Shown piece after piece: positions 20,724 through 30,916 of a stretch of DNA of 64,000 nucleotides. Location: positions 248,001 to 312,000 of the forward strand of contig JAJYDX010000001.1 in assembly GCA_021777135.1 (NCBI GenBank), read 5' to 3'. The stretch's first letter is position 1; each line of letters begins with the position of its first letter. A model generated the notes under the pieces. The model made no database searches and was not told the DNA's origin. It was given only the letters and a program-made list of their open reading frames with translations. The stretch comes from a bacterium. Its GTDB lineage: Bacteria > SZUA-79 > Acidulodesulfobacterales > Acidulodesulfobacteraceae. A program made the position numbers and the translations under genes.

Positions 20724-21845
20724 ATGTCATTATTTATAAAAGATGCGGTAAGTCAATTAGAAAACCTGATACCAATTAGTTTACAGGAAGAATGGGATAA
20801 TTCAGGTTACCAAATAAAACTTGCCAATGCCCCTCTCTCGGGCATCGTAACATCGTTAGACCTTACTGATAAGTCCGTTGATTTAGCCATAAACAAAGGT
20901 TATAATTTTATATTAATTCACCATCCCCTTTTTTTTCACCCCTTAAGTTCCATTGATTTAGATTCTAATATCGGAAACCTTCTCGAACTTCTTATAAAAA
21001 ATAAAATTTGCGTTTATGCGATGCATACAAATTTTGATTCGTCGTCTTATTCGATGAGCCGTTATATATTAAATAAACTTGAAACAAAAGAAACATTACC
21101 TTTAATTCCCAGCAAGAGAAAGTTATATAAGTTATCTGTTTTTATTCCTAAGGGTTATGTAAGCGTCGTTAGAGATATCCTTTTTAAATATGGAAATCCT
21201 ATAATAGGCAATTACGAAAACTGTTCGTTTGAAACAAAAGGAAAGGGGTCGTTTAAGCCTTTAGAATCCGCAAACCCTTTTATAGGAAAATCTGGGGAAA
21301 CAACCTTCACTAATGAATCAAAACTCGAACTTCTGATAGAAGAAAAATTTATAAAAAAGGCGATAGAAGAAATGAAGAAAATTCATCCTTATGAAGAGGT
21401 CGCCTTTGATTTATATCCATTAGACGATTTTGGCGGCAATAAAACAGAAGGCATGGGTGCCGTAGGAAATCTTGAAAATAAAATAACCCTGGGTAATCTT
21501 TTAGATAAAATACAAGGGCTGTTTTCTCCTATTTTTATAAATTATTGCGGAAATTTAAATAAAAAAATAAAAAATATTGCTGTTATTTCAGGAAACGGTT
21601 TTTCTTATATGGATAACGCGCTAAAATCAGGTTGCGATGTTTTAATATCATCCGAATTGACTCATAGCAAAGCATTAAAAGCAAACAAAAGCGGGATATG
21701 TTTAGTAGAAATGTCCCATTTTGACACCGAAAAATATTTTACTTCAATAACTAAAGATATACTGTCTAAAAAATTCGATGTGACAGTTATTGAAAATACC
21801 CATGAAAATAACCCGTTTTTTAAATACAAAGGAGGAGAACTTTGA
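20724..21845 (+). CDS. Nif3-like dinuclear metal-centre hexameric protein (DUF34) with YqfO-type insertion
   Basis: LQEEWDNSGYQI...LIHHPLFFHPLSSI...IYAMHTNFD-type motifs, HPYEEVAFDLYPL. Real start is ATG 20724, downstream of the tRNA. Confidence 0.9.
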   Translation: MSLFIKDAVSQLENLIPISLQEEWDNSGYQIKLANAPLSGIVTSLDLTDKSVDLAINKGYNFILIHHPLFFHPLSSIDLDSNIGNLLELLIKNKICVYAMHTNFDSSSYSMSRYILNKLETKETLPLIPSKRKLYKLSVFIPKGYVSVVRDILFKYGNPIIGNYENCSFETKGKGSFKPLESANPFIGKSGETTFTNESKLELLIEEKFIKKAIEEMKKIHPYEEVAFDLYPLDDFGGNKTEGMGAVGNLENKITLGNLLDKIQGLFSPIFINYCGNLNKKIKNIAVISGNGFSYMDNALKSGCDVLISSELTHSKALKANKSGICLVEMSHFDTEKYFTSITKDILSKKFDVTVIENTHENNPFFKYKGGEL

Positions 21846-22612
21846 ACGAACAGATTTCTTTTATAGTGGAAATTCAAAATATCGACGTGGAGTTGTTAAA
21901 ATTTGAGGAATCTCTTAAAAAAACTCAAAGCGAAATTGAGGATTCTCAAAATAACCTGAGCTCAAAGGAGTTGGAACTTGAAAAACTCAAGGAGAATTTG
22001 ACGGAGATTAATAAAAAAATAGGCATTTGCGAACTTGACATAAAATCTTACGAAGATAAAATAGTTAAGATGAAAGATACGCAGAAACTGATTAAAACAA
22101 ACAAGGAATATAACGCTATTCAAAAATCAATAAAAGATAATGAGGCATTAAAAAAGAAATCTGAAGACGAACAATTGGAATTTTTAGAAAACAAAGATTC
22201 TATCAACAGTAAAATAGCTATTATAGAAAAAGAAATAGAACAATTTTCCGTCGGGTTATCGGCTAAAAATGAGGAATATAAGGAAAGTGAAAAAGGATTA
22301 GTGAAGATTAAAAAAGATATTCTAGATAAAAGGGAAGTTGTCAAAAATAAAATTAAGAAAGACTATATCGATGTATACGAAGCAGTAAAAAGAAACAAAG
22401 GATTTCCGGCAATTGCTTCAGTAATGAAATCCGGCGCATGCACCGGATGTTATAGAATGCTGCCGCCACAACAATTTAATGAGCTTATTTCCGAAAGCGT
22501 ATTTATGCAGTGTCCTGTGTGTTCAAGGATACTTTATATTGATACGACTATAACGGAACCAGTACCTTCGGACGGCAAAATTTCAAAAAAACACAGTAAG
22601 AATAAGATATGA
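21842..22612 (+). CDS. C4-type zinc ribbon / coiled-coil protein (CdsZ/DUF164-like)
   Basis: Long coiled coil followed by CTGCYRMLPPQQFNELISESVFMQCPVCSRILY. Confidence 0.85.
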   Translation: MNEQISFIVEIQNIDVELLKFEESLKKTQSEIEDSQNNLSSKELELEKLKENLTEINKKIGICELDIKSYEDKIVKMKDTQKLIKTNKEYNAIQKSIKDNEALKKKSEDEQLEFLENKDSINSKIAIIEKEIEQFSVGLSAKNEEYKESEKGLVKIKKDILDKREVVKNKIKKDYIDVYEAVKRNKGFPAIASVMKSGACTGCYRMLPPQQFNELISESVFMQCPVCSRILYIDTTITEPVPSDGKISKKHSKNKI

Positions 22613-23055
22613 ACTTAACAGTTTATACCGACGGCGCGTCTCGCGGAAATCCGGGAAAGTCTGGAGCGGGAGTTGTGATTCTTAACGAAAACAAGGAGCA
22701 GACCGCTTCCTTAAATAAATATCTAGGTATCTCGACTAATAACGAAGCCGAATATAAAGCCCTAATTATCGCGCTAGAATTTTTGGTAGATATACCAAAT
22801 GCCGGAGAAATAAGCGAGATACTTTTTTTATTGGACTCACAATTGCTAGTAAATCAGATGAATGGGGTTTATTCGGTTAAAAGTGCAAATATTTTACCTC
22901 TTCATAATAAAGCGCAAAAAATAATTAAAGATATAAAGGCACTTTCAAAACATAGCGGAAGATTTTTGAGAATTACTTTCCGTCATATTCCAAGAGAATT
23001 TAACAAGGCTGCCGACAGGCTCGCAAATATGGCCATAGATGCGTCCAGCATCTGA
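22609..23055 (+). CDS. Ribonuclease H family protein (RNase HI-like)
   Basis: LTVYTDGASRGNPGKSGAGVVI...NNEAEYKALIIALE...RHIPREFNKAADRLANMA. Confidence 0.92.
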   Translation: MNLTVYTDGASRGNPGKSGAGVVILNENKEQTASLNKYLGISTNNEAEYKALIIALEFLVDIPNAGEISEILFLLDSQLLVNQMNGVYSVKSANILPLHNKAQKIIKDIKALSKHSGRFLRITFRHIPREFNKAADRLANMAIDASSI

Positions 23056-23069
23056 TAAATATTTATGTA

Positions 23070-23098
23070 TTGACGAACAGGCGCTAAACTGCTACAAT
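23070..23098 (+). promoter_or_regulatory. sigma70-type promoter for rnpB
   Basis: TTGACG, 17 nt, TACAAT; placed about 10 nt before the predicted RNA 5' end. Confidence 0.7.
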
Positions 23099-23107
23099 AT
23101 TTTTGTA

Positions 23108-23453
23108 GCCGCAGGCAAAAACAGTCGGTCGCAGAATACTTTTATGTTTTTTGAGGAAAGTCCGGGCTCCAAAGAGCATAACGCCGTTTTATACCGGTGA
23201 AGGAAACTTTAAGGAAAGCGCAACAGAAAATATACCGCCTTATTAATTAAAATATACAATTTAATAAGGTAAGGGTGAAATAGCGAGGTAAGAGCTCACT
23301 TGAACATTATGCAAATAGTGTTTATGGCAAGCCCCGTTAGGAGCAAGAACAAATAGGAAGGCTTGAGACTGCTCGTCTTGCATGGCCTTCGGGTTGTTCG
23401 CAAAGAGAAATGACCGACCTAGACAGAACCCGGCTTATGTTTTTGCTTGCGTC
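23108..23453 (+). ncRNA. rnpB: RNase P RNA, bacterial type A
   Basis: GAGGAAAGTCCGGGCTCC, AAGGGTGAAATAGCGAGGTAAGAGCTCAC, AGACAGAACCCGGCTTAT; P1-like pairing GCAGGCAAAAAC (23111-23122) with GTTTTTGCTTGC (23439-23450). Confidence 0.95.
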
Positions 23454-23489
23454 TGCAACCCACCTTTAACTATATTAATTTAAGTCCAA

Positions 23490-25295
23490 ATGGAAATCAA
23501 AAACATCAGGAATTTTTCTATTATAGCACATATAGACCACGGAAAATCTACGCTTGCGGACAGATTTCTCGACTTTACAGGAGCAATCACCGAAAGAGAA
23601 AAAGTTTCCCAATTTTTAGATAATATGGAACTTGAGCGGGAAAGAGGAATTACTATAAAGGCGCAGACCGTGAGGTTAAATTATAATTATAACGGGAAGG
23701 AATATATTCTTAATTTAATCGATACCCCAGGACATGTAGATTTTTCTTACGAAGTATCAAAATCATTAGCAGCATGCGAGGGTGCCCTTCTTGTCGTCGA
23801 TGCGACTCAGGGGGTAGAAGCCCAGACCCTTGCAAATGTTTATATAGCTTCAGACATGAACTTAGCAATTGTTCCGGTTATTAATAAAATAGACCTTCCA
23901 AGCGCAGATCCTGAAAAAACTAAAAAAGAAATAGAAGAAGTAGTCGGTCTTGAAGCCGGTGACGCTATTTTAGCAAGCGCAAAAGAAGGCATAGGAATAA
24001 AGGAGATACTTGAATCTGTTATAAACAAAATTCCTTCTCCGAACGGAGATCCATCATCCCCTTTAAAAGCTTTGATTTTTGATTCATGGTTCGATTCATA
24101 CCAAGGCGTTATTGCCCTAATAAGAATATTTGACGGTAAGGTTTCCCCTGGCGATATTATTTTATTGATGAATTCAGGGGTTTCCTACGAGGTCCAAAAA
24201 GTAGGGATTTACAATCCTTATATGAAGGAACTTGACGCTTTAACCGCTGGAGAAGTCGGGTTTATTATTGCAAATATAAAAGATTCAGGCAGATTTAAAA
24301 TAGGCGATACCATTACTATTAAAAATAATCCGGCTAAAGAGCCACTGCCGGATTTCAAAGAGCCAAAACCTATGGTTTTTGCGGGTATTTATCCTATAGA
24401 CTCCGATGATTACCCTGAGCTTAAAGACTCCATAGAGAAACTAAAGCTCAATGATCCTTCATTTTCTTACGAACCAGAAAATTCCCTTGCGCTTGGGTTT
24501 GGATTCAGATGCGGGTTTTTAGGTCTTTTGCACATGGAGATAATAGTAGAAAGGCTTGAGAGGGAATATAACCTAAGCCTTATATCTACATCTCCGACAG
24601 TTCTTTACAATATAACTACAGTTAAGGGAGAAATAAAAACCGCGCTTAATCCTATGAAATTTCCACCTTCCAAGGAGATACCAACGCAGGAGGTTGACCA
24701 TATAGAAGAGCCTTTCATAAGAGCAAATATTTACGTTCCATCTGAATTTTTAGGTAAGATAATTAACCTGTGCGTCGAGAAAAGAGGTCAGCAGGTTGAG
24801 CTTAAATATATAACTAAAAGCAGGGTTCAGCTTGTATATGAGCTTCCTTTGTCGGAAATAGTCTTAGATTTTTATGATCAGTTAAAATCTCTATCAAAAG
24901 GCTATGCCTCCTTTGATTACGAATTTAGCGGATACAGACCGGCAGATATGATAAAGCTCGAAATATTAGTGAATAAAGACCCGGTAGATGCCCTATCCGT
25001 CATCGTACACAGGGATAAGGCATATGTTCGCGGTAGGAATATAGTCGAAAAGCTCAGAACTTTAATACCAAGACAGATGTTCGAGGTTGTTCTGCAGGCG
25101 CAAATAGGTTCTAAGATTATCGCAAGGGAAGAAATTAAAGCTTTAAGAAAAAATGTTCTTGCTAAATGTTACGGTGGAGATATTACAAGAAAAAGAAAGC
25201 TTTTAGAAAAACAGAAAGAAGGAAAGAAAAAAATGAAAAATATAGGCTCCGTTGAGATTCCTCAGGAAGCTTTCTTGTCTATATTAAAAGTATAG
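23490..25295 (+). CDS. lepA: Elongation factor 4
   Basis: [23 protein letters not shown]; LepA C-terminal [50 protein letters not shown]. Confidence 0.98.
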   Translation: MEIKNIRNFSIIAHIDHGKSTLADRFLDFTGAITEREKVSQFLDNMELERERGITIKAQTVRLNYNYNGKEYILNLIDTPGHVDFSYEVSKSLAACEGALLVVDATQGVEAQTLANVYIASDMNLAIVPVINKIDLPSADPEKTKKEIEEVVGLEAGDAILASAKEGIGIKEILESVINKIPSPNGDPSSPLKALIFDSWFDSYQGVIALIRIFDGKVSPGDIILLMNSGVSYEVQKVGIYNPYMKELDALTAGEVGFIIANIKDSGRFKIGDTITIKNNPAKEPLPDFKEPKPMVFAGIYPIDSDDYPELKDSIEKLKLNDPSFSYEPENSLALGFGFRCGFLGLLHMEIIVERLEREYNLSLISTSPTVLYNITTVKGEIKTALNPMKFPPSKEIPTQEVDHIEEPFIRANIYVPSEFLGKIINLCVEKRGQQVELKYITKSRVQLVYELPLSEIVLDFYDQLKSLSKGYASFDYEFSGYRPADMIKLEILVNKDPVDALSVIVHRDKAYVRGRNIVEKLRTLIPRQMFEVVLQAQIGSKIIAREEIKALRKNVLAKCYGGDITRKRKLLEKQKEGKKKMKNIGSVEIPQEAFLSILKV

Positions 25296-25370
25296 ATATT
25301 TTTCGGTTATTTATTAGACTTAAGAGAAAAAAACTGGTATAATAAAAAAAACTTATAAGTAAAATAAAAT

Positions 25371-26021
25371 ATGAGCAAGCATACTTTGTGGGATTATTTT
25401 AAGGCTGTAGTCATAGCCATCTTTATTGCTTTAATTTTTAGAACATTTGTCGTCCAAGCATTTAAAATACCTTCCGGTTCCATGGAACCAACATTAATTC
25501 CCGGCGACCACATACTTGTTAATAAATTTATATATGGCATACATATTCCTTTTTCCAGTTCATTTATTCGGGTATCCCGTCCAAAGACCGGTCAGGTTAT
25601 AGTTTTTAAATTTCCTTACGCAAACAAGTATAATCTGCATAGTGGAATAGATTTTATTAAAAGAGTTGTTGGGACTCCCGGTGATAAAATCCAGATTATT
25701 AATAACAGAGTTTATATTAACGGTCATATTTATAAATGCGATTATGCAAAGTGGAAATCAAAATCAATTTTGCCTGCTTATAATTCTCCTAGAGACAACT
25801 ATGGACCGGTAGTCGTCCCAAAGAACGAACTTTTTGTTATGGGAGACAACAGGGATAACAGTTTTGATTCCAGATATTGGGGTTTTGTGCCGTACAAGGA
25901 TATTGCCGGAGAAGCATTTATTATTTATTTTTCTTGGAACCCTAAGAATCATTTTGACATTTATTGGAAACGTTTTTTAAAAACAATCCCGAATTGTTCT
26001 TTTAATAAAAATATGGGGTGA
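25371..26021 (+). CDS. lepB: Signal peptidase I
   Basis: FKIPSGSMEPTLIPGDHILVNK; FIKRVVGTPGD; MGDNRDNSFDSRYWGFV. Confidence 0.96.
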   Translation: MSKHTLWDYFKAVVIAIFIALIFRTFVVQAFKIPSGSMEPTLIPGDHILVNKFIYGIHIPFSSSFIRVSRPKTGQVIVFKFPYANKYNLHSGIDFIKRVVGTPGDKIQIINNRVYINGHIYKCDYAKWKSKSILPAYNSPRDNYGPVVVPKNELFVMGDNRDNSFDSRYWGFVPYKDIAGEAFIIYFSWNPKNHFDIYWKRFLKTIPNCSFNKNMG

Positions 26022-26030
26022 TAAACATAA

Positions 26031-26555
26031 TTGAAGAAAGAAATTATTTTCGATGATAAAGAAACTAATTTAATTTTATATAATTTTATTAATGATATTT
26101 TAAAATCTGACGTTAATTTTAACAATGCAGTTATTATAGGGATAAAAAACGGCGGAATTCATTTAGCTGGGTTAATAAAAAAAGCGGTCCGCGAGCATTT
26201 TATGATTGATTGCGAGATAGGCTATATAGATATGACTCTTTATAGAGACGATCCTTTTTCGGTAAAAAAATCGACAAATGCTACCGAACTTGTTTTTGAT
26301 ATAAATAATAAAGAAGTTATATTAGTTGATGATGTCATAAGCAGCGGCAGAACGGTAAGAGCTTCAATTGATGAAATTTTTGATTTTGGTAGACCTGAAC
26401 AAATAAGGCTTGCCGTTTTTATAGATAAGGGCGGAAGAGAATTGCCTATATGTCCGGATTTTACGGGAAAAAAAATAAAAGCAGGCAAAAAAGAAATAAT
26501 TAATGTAGATGTTTTAAACGATAAAAAATTTGTAGAAAAATATGAGCTTCAATAA
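26031..26555 (+). CDS. pyrR: PyrR-like uracil phosphoribosyltransferase / regulator (TTG start)
   Basis: PRTase motif VILVDDVISSGRTVRA; YIDMTLYRDD; next to pyrB. Confidence 0.85.
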   Translation: MKKEIIFDDKETNLILYNFINDILKSDVNFNNAVIIGIKNGGIHLAGLIKKAVREHFMIDCEIGYIDMTLYRDDPFSVKKSTNATELVFDINNKEVILVDDVISSGRTVRASIDEIFDFGRPEQIRLAVFIDKGGRELPICPDFTGKKIKAGKKEIINVDVLNDKKFVEKYELQ

Positions 26556-27474
26556 AAAAGATCTCATTTCCATTAAAGACCTTTCCGCATCCGACATTAA
26601 TTATTTTATTGAAACTGCAAATGAATTCAAAAAAATATCGCTTAAAGATATAAAAAAAGTGCCTACTCTAAGGGGTAAAACGGTCGTGAATATTTTTTAC
26701 GAACCGTCTACCAGAACAAGGTCATCGTTTGAAATTGCGCAGAAAAGAATGAGCGCTGACTCTTTAAGTATTTCTGTTTCGCAAAGTTCCGTTACAAAAG
26801 GAGAAAGTCTTAAAGATACTATTCTCAATCTTGAAGCTATGAAGCCGGATGCTTTTGTCTTGAGGCATTCGGAATCGGGAGCGGCCCATTTTGTGTCTAA
26901 ATGGACTAAATCTTCGGTAATAAACGCAGGCGACGGTATAAATGAACATCCTACGCAGTGCCTTTTAGATATTATGACCGTAATGGAAGAAAAAAAAGAG
27001 ATTAAATCGCTTAAAGTAGCGATAATAGGCGATATTTATCATTCCAGAGTTGCAAGGTCTGATATCTACGGATTTTCTAAATTAGGAGCAAATGTTTATT
27101 TATATGCCCCTCATTCACTTTTACCCAGATTAATTGATATTAAAAACGTGAAGATTGCAAAGAATATGAAAGAAGCGCTTAAAGATGCCGATGTCGTAAT
27201 AATGCTCAGAATACAGAAAGAAAGAGCAAGTTATTATTTCATACCGTCTATAGAGGAATATAGAAATTTCTTTCAATTGACGCCCGAACTTCTCTCGATG
27301 GCTTCCAAAAGAGTTACCGTTCTTCATCCCGGGCCGGTAAACAGAGACATAGAGATAGCCGGGAGCATCATAAACAGTGGTAAAACCAGTATCTTTAAAC
27401 AGGTGGAAAACGGGGTGGCTGTTAGAATGGCATGTCTTTATATACTAATGAGTTACCAGAAAAAAAATAATTAA
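26542..27474 (+). CDS. pyrB: Aspartate carbamoyltransferase catalytic subunit
   Basis: FYEPSTRTRSSFEIAQKRM; HPTQCLLDI; LHPGPVNRDIEI. Confidence 0.97.
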   Translation: MSFNKKDLISIKDLSASDINYFIETANEFKKISLKDIKKVPTLRGKTVVNIFYEPSTRTRSSFEIAQKRMSADSLSISVSQSSVTKGESLKDTILNLEAMKPDAFVLRHSESGAAHFVSKWTKSSVINAGDGINEHPTQCLLDIMTVMEEKKEIKSLKVAIIGDIYHSRVARSDIYGFSKLGANVYLYAPHSLLPRLIDIKNVKIAKNMKEALKDADVVIMLRIQKERASYYFIPSIEEYRNFFQLTPELLSMASKRVTVLHPGPVNRDIEIAGSIINSGKTSIFKQVENGVAVRMACLYILMSYQKKNN

Positions 27475-27496
27475 TAAATTAATTTATGATTACGAT

Positions 27497-28774
27497 ATGC
27501 AAAAGATTTTAATAAAAAATGGTATAGTCGTAGATCCACTCACTAAAACTGAAGTCAAGAGGGATATTTATATCGAGGGCGGCATAATAAAAGATATTCC
27601 TTTAAAGCAAAAAAAAACCGGCTTTAAAACTTTAGACGCCGAAAATTCGATCGTTTTTCCAGGTTTAATAGATATGCACGTTCATCTAAGGGAGCCGGGA
27701 TATGAATACAAAGAAACTATCAAATCTGGAATGGAAGCTGCAATAGCTGGTGGTTTTACCTCTATTTGCTGTATGCCAAACACTAATCCGGTAAATGATT
27801 CAAATATTGTAACCGGTTTTTTATCAGACAAGGCTAAAAATCTTAATTTAATAAACTTATTTACAATAGGCGCTATTTCTAAAGGTTTGCAGGGAACTTC
27901 TCTCGCTAATATAGGAGAATTAAAGGAATCAGGGGCGGTTGCTATAAGCGATGATGGTAATCCGGTAGAAGATGCTGCACTTATGGGAAGGGCGTTGTTG
28001 TATTCAAGAACTTTCGATTTGCCGGTTATATCCCATAGCGAAGATGCTAAGTTGCGCGGCAAAGGAGTTATTAACGAAGGGGTTATATCTGAAAGGCTTG
28101 GAATAGCCGGTATTCCTAGTATTGCTGAAGAAATAGGCGTTTCCAGGGATATTATGCTTGCGGGATATTATGGAGTAAATATTCACATAGCACATATTTC
28201 TACAAGCGGTTCGGTGGATATCATAAAAAGAGCGAAGCAATCAGGTATAAATGTTACGTGTGAAACCTGTCCGCACTATTTCTCACTTTCAGAAGACGCC
28301 TTGCTTGATTACAATACTAATGCAAAAATGAACCCCCCATTAAGAACAAAAAAAGATGTTGATGCTATTGTAAAGGCATTGTATGACGGCACTATAGATG
28401 CAATAGCTTCAGATCATGCGCCGCACAGCGAGGACGAAAAAGATGCCACGCTTGATGCCGCTCCATTCGGAATTATTGGTTTACAGACCTCTCTGCCATT
28501 AACTTTGAGACTTTTTTACAACAAAAAAATCTCTTTAATGCAGATAGCCGAACTTATGTCTTTCAATCCGGCAAAAATTTTAAAATTGAGTGGAAGAGGT
28601 TCATTGCAAAATGGATATTTAGCTGACGTAACTATTGTGAATATTAAAAAAGAGTGGAAATTTACAAAAAGCATGATTAAATCTTTAAGCAAAAACTCCC
28701 CTTTCATAGGAGAAAAGTTTAAGGGTGCTGCTACCGCAGTGATAGTTGACGGAAGGCTTATAGAAATAAATTAA
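27497..28774 (+). CDS. pyrC: Dihydroorotase
   Basis: DMHVHLREPGYEYKETI; IASDHAPHSEDEK. Confidence 0.95.
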   Translation: MQKILIKNGIVVDPLTKTEVKRDIYIEGGIIKDIPLKQKKTGFKTLDAENSIVFPGLIDMHVHLREPGYEYKETIKSGMEAAIAGGFTSICCMPNTNPVNDSNIVTGFLSDKAKNLNLINLFTIGAISKGLQGTSLANIGELKESGAVAISDDGNPVEDAALMGRALLYSRTFDLPVISHSEDAKLRGKGVINEGVISERLGIAGIPSIAEEIGVSRDIMLAGYYGVNIHIAHISTSGSVDIIKRAKQSGINVTCETCPHYFSLSEDALLDYNTNAKMNPPLRTKKDVDAIVKALYDGTIDAIASDHAPHSEDEKDATLDAAPFGIIGLQTSLPLTLRLFYNKKISLMQIAELMSFNPAKILKLSGRGSLQNGYLADVTIVNIKKEWKFTKSMIKSLSKNSPFIGEKFKGAATAVIVDGRLIEIN

Positions 28775-28800
28775 TTTAAAATAAATATATAAAATATAAA

Positions 28801-29919
28801 ATGACCTGTTCTAAAAAAGAAAAAGCCATATTAATGCTTGAAAATGGAACTTATTATGAGGGATTTTATGAAGGCAAAATAATAGAATCCGGAGGGGAAG
28901 CAATTTTTAATACCGCTATGAACGGTTATCAGGAGCTTATTACTGATCCTTCTTATAACGGACAGGTTGTTGTTATGACTTACCCAATGATAGGTAATTA
29001 CGGTATAAACGATACTGATTTTGAATCAAAAAATGATTGAGTTTCGGGTCTGGTAACAAAAAACTACGTTCAAAATTTTTCTCATCATGCCGCTTCAAAA
29101 AGTTTGGCAGAATTTATTAATTATTACGGTTATCCGGTAATATCAGGCATAGATACAAGAGATATAACCATTAAATTAAGGAACGACGGACAGTCTAATG
29201 TTTATATAGCCCCTAAAGAAGCAGGGATAGAGCATATTAAGAGTAAATTGGATGCGTTACCAAAAATGGAAGGGTTAAATCTTGTTCCAAAAGTTTCAAC
29301 TAAAAAAGTTTATGAAAATAAAGTCGATTTTCCTGAATTTAGAGTAACTGTTATAGATTATGGAGTTAAATTAAATACTTTAAGATGCTTAAACGATATT
29401 AAGGCTGACGTCGCAGTTGTTCCGCATGATTTTTCCAAGAATGATATATTAGATACAGAACCAGACGGAATTCTTTTATCAAACGGACCAGGAGACCCCA
29501 AGACAATGGTTGCAGCAGTCGAGACCTTAAAAAGTCTTCTGGGTGAAAAGCCTATTTTCGGTATCTGTTTAGGCCATCAGTTGCTTTCTTTAGCTCTGGG
29601 TTTTAATACATATAAGTTGAAATTTGGGCATCACGGAATAAATCAGCCGGTTAAAAACCTTAAAACGGGAAAAGTAGAGATCACTTCTCAAAATCATGGT
29701 TTTTGCGTAAATTTACTTAGTGATAACTTAAATTTATCAAACGATACAAAGTTAACCCATATAAATTTAAACGATAACACTGTGGAAGGTATTAAAAATG
29801 AAAGGTTGAAAGCTTTTTCAGTACAGTATCATCCTGAAAGTTCGCCAGGACCGAGAGATTCAAGATATCTTTTTTCGGAGTTTAAAGAATTATGTTTAAA
29901 TGTCAAAAGAGGTCTATAG
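28801..29919 (+). pseudogene. carA: Carbamoyl-phosphate synthase small subunit with in-frame UGA at 29038-29040
   Basis: ORFs 28801-29040 and 29104-29919 share a frame and are co-linear with CarA ([24 protein letters not shown]...GICLGHQLLSLALG...QYHPESSPGP). Confidence 0.85.
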
Positions 29920-30878
29920 GCATCGCAAACCATGCTTCATCTTATTTAACCCTGTCTAAAGCCGATTTTGTTTCAAAAATAGATAGCCTTTACAGTCTAA
30001 TGGAAGACTGCAGGTTATGTCCTCGACACTGTGGAGCTAAAAGACTTAAGGGGGAAAAAGGGCTTTGCGGAGCTGATGATAAATTAAAGATAGCCAGTAT
30101 AAATTTACATTTTGGTGAAGAGCCGCCTATTTCAGGCAAAACAGGTTCTGGAACCGTTTTTTTTAGCGGATGTTCTTTAAAGTGCAAATTTTGTCAGAAT
30201 TATCCTATTAGCAGATATTGTGCCGGAAGTTATTACGATACGTCTGAATTTGCCGACAGTATGGTTAAACTTCAGGAAAAGGGGGCAGTTAATATTAATC
30301 TTGTTACATCTATGCATTATATGCCTTTTGTAGCCGAATCAATATTTCTGGCCAGAAAAAGGGGGCTAACAATACCTATTGTTTATAATAGCTCTGGATA
30401 TGAAGATTCAGACTTATTGAGTATAATAAACGGAATCATAGATATATATTTACCTGATATAAAATATTCTGACAATAAATATGCCTTAAGTTGTTCAGGT
30501 ATTGACGATTATGTAGAAATAAACAGGAAGGCTTTAAAAATTATGTATGACCAGGTGAATGAACTTAGAATAAGCAAAACAGGAATAGCAGTATCAGGTC
30601 TTTTAATAAGACATCTCGTTTTGCCTTATAATATTAGCGGATACAAGGATTCCTTTAAATTTATAGCAGAAGAACTAGGAGAAGACATTCCTGTGAGCCT
30701 TATGAGCCAGTATTTTCCAGCTTATAAAGCGGAATACGATAGCAGGTTAAACAGAAAAATTACAGGAATAGAGTATTCCGACGCTGTCAAAGAATTAATC
30801 GATGATAATTTAACCGGTTTTTTTCAGAACGATACAGAAGTTAATTTAGATGCTTTAGGAGCTTTAGAAGCCATATAA
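29892..30878 (+). CDS. Radical SAM protein (PflA-like, COG1313 type)
   Basis: CSLKCKFC (Cx3Cx2C), N-terminal CPRHCGAKRLKGEKGLCGA; overlaps the carA 3' end by 28 nt. Confidence 0.85.
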   Translation: MFKCQKRSIGIANHASSYLTLSKADFVSKIDSLYSLMEDCRLCPRHCGAKRLKGEKGLCGADDKLKIASINLHFGEEPPISGKTGSGTVFFSGCSLKCKFCQNYPISRYCAGSYYDTSEFADSMVKLQEKGAVNINLVTSMHYMPFVAESIFLARKRGLTIPIVYNSSGYEDSDLLSIINGIIDIYLPDIKYSDNKYALSCSGIDDYVEINRKALKIMYDQVNELRISKTGIAVSGLLIRHLVLPYNISGYKDSFKFIAEELGEDIPVSLMSQYFPAYKAEYDSRLNRKITGIEYSDAVKELIDDNLTGFFQNDTEVNLDALGALEAI

Positions 30879-30916
30879 AATCAAATCAAAATAAATATTA
30901 ATATTTAAAACAAAAT

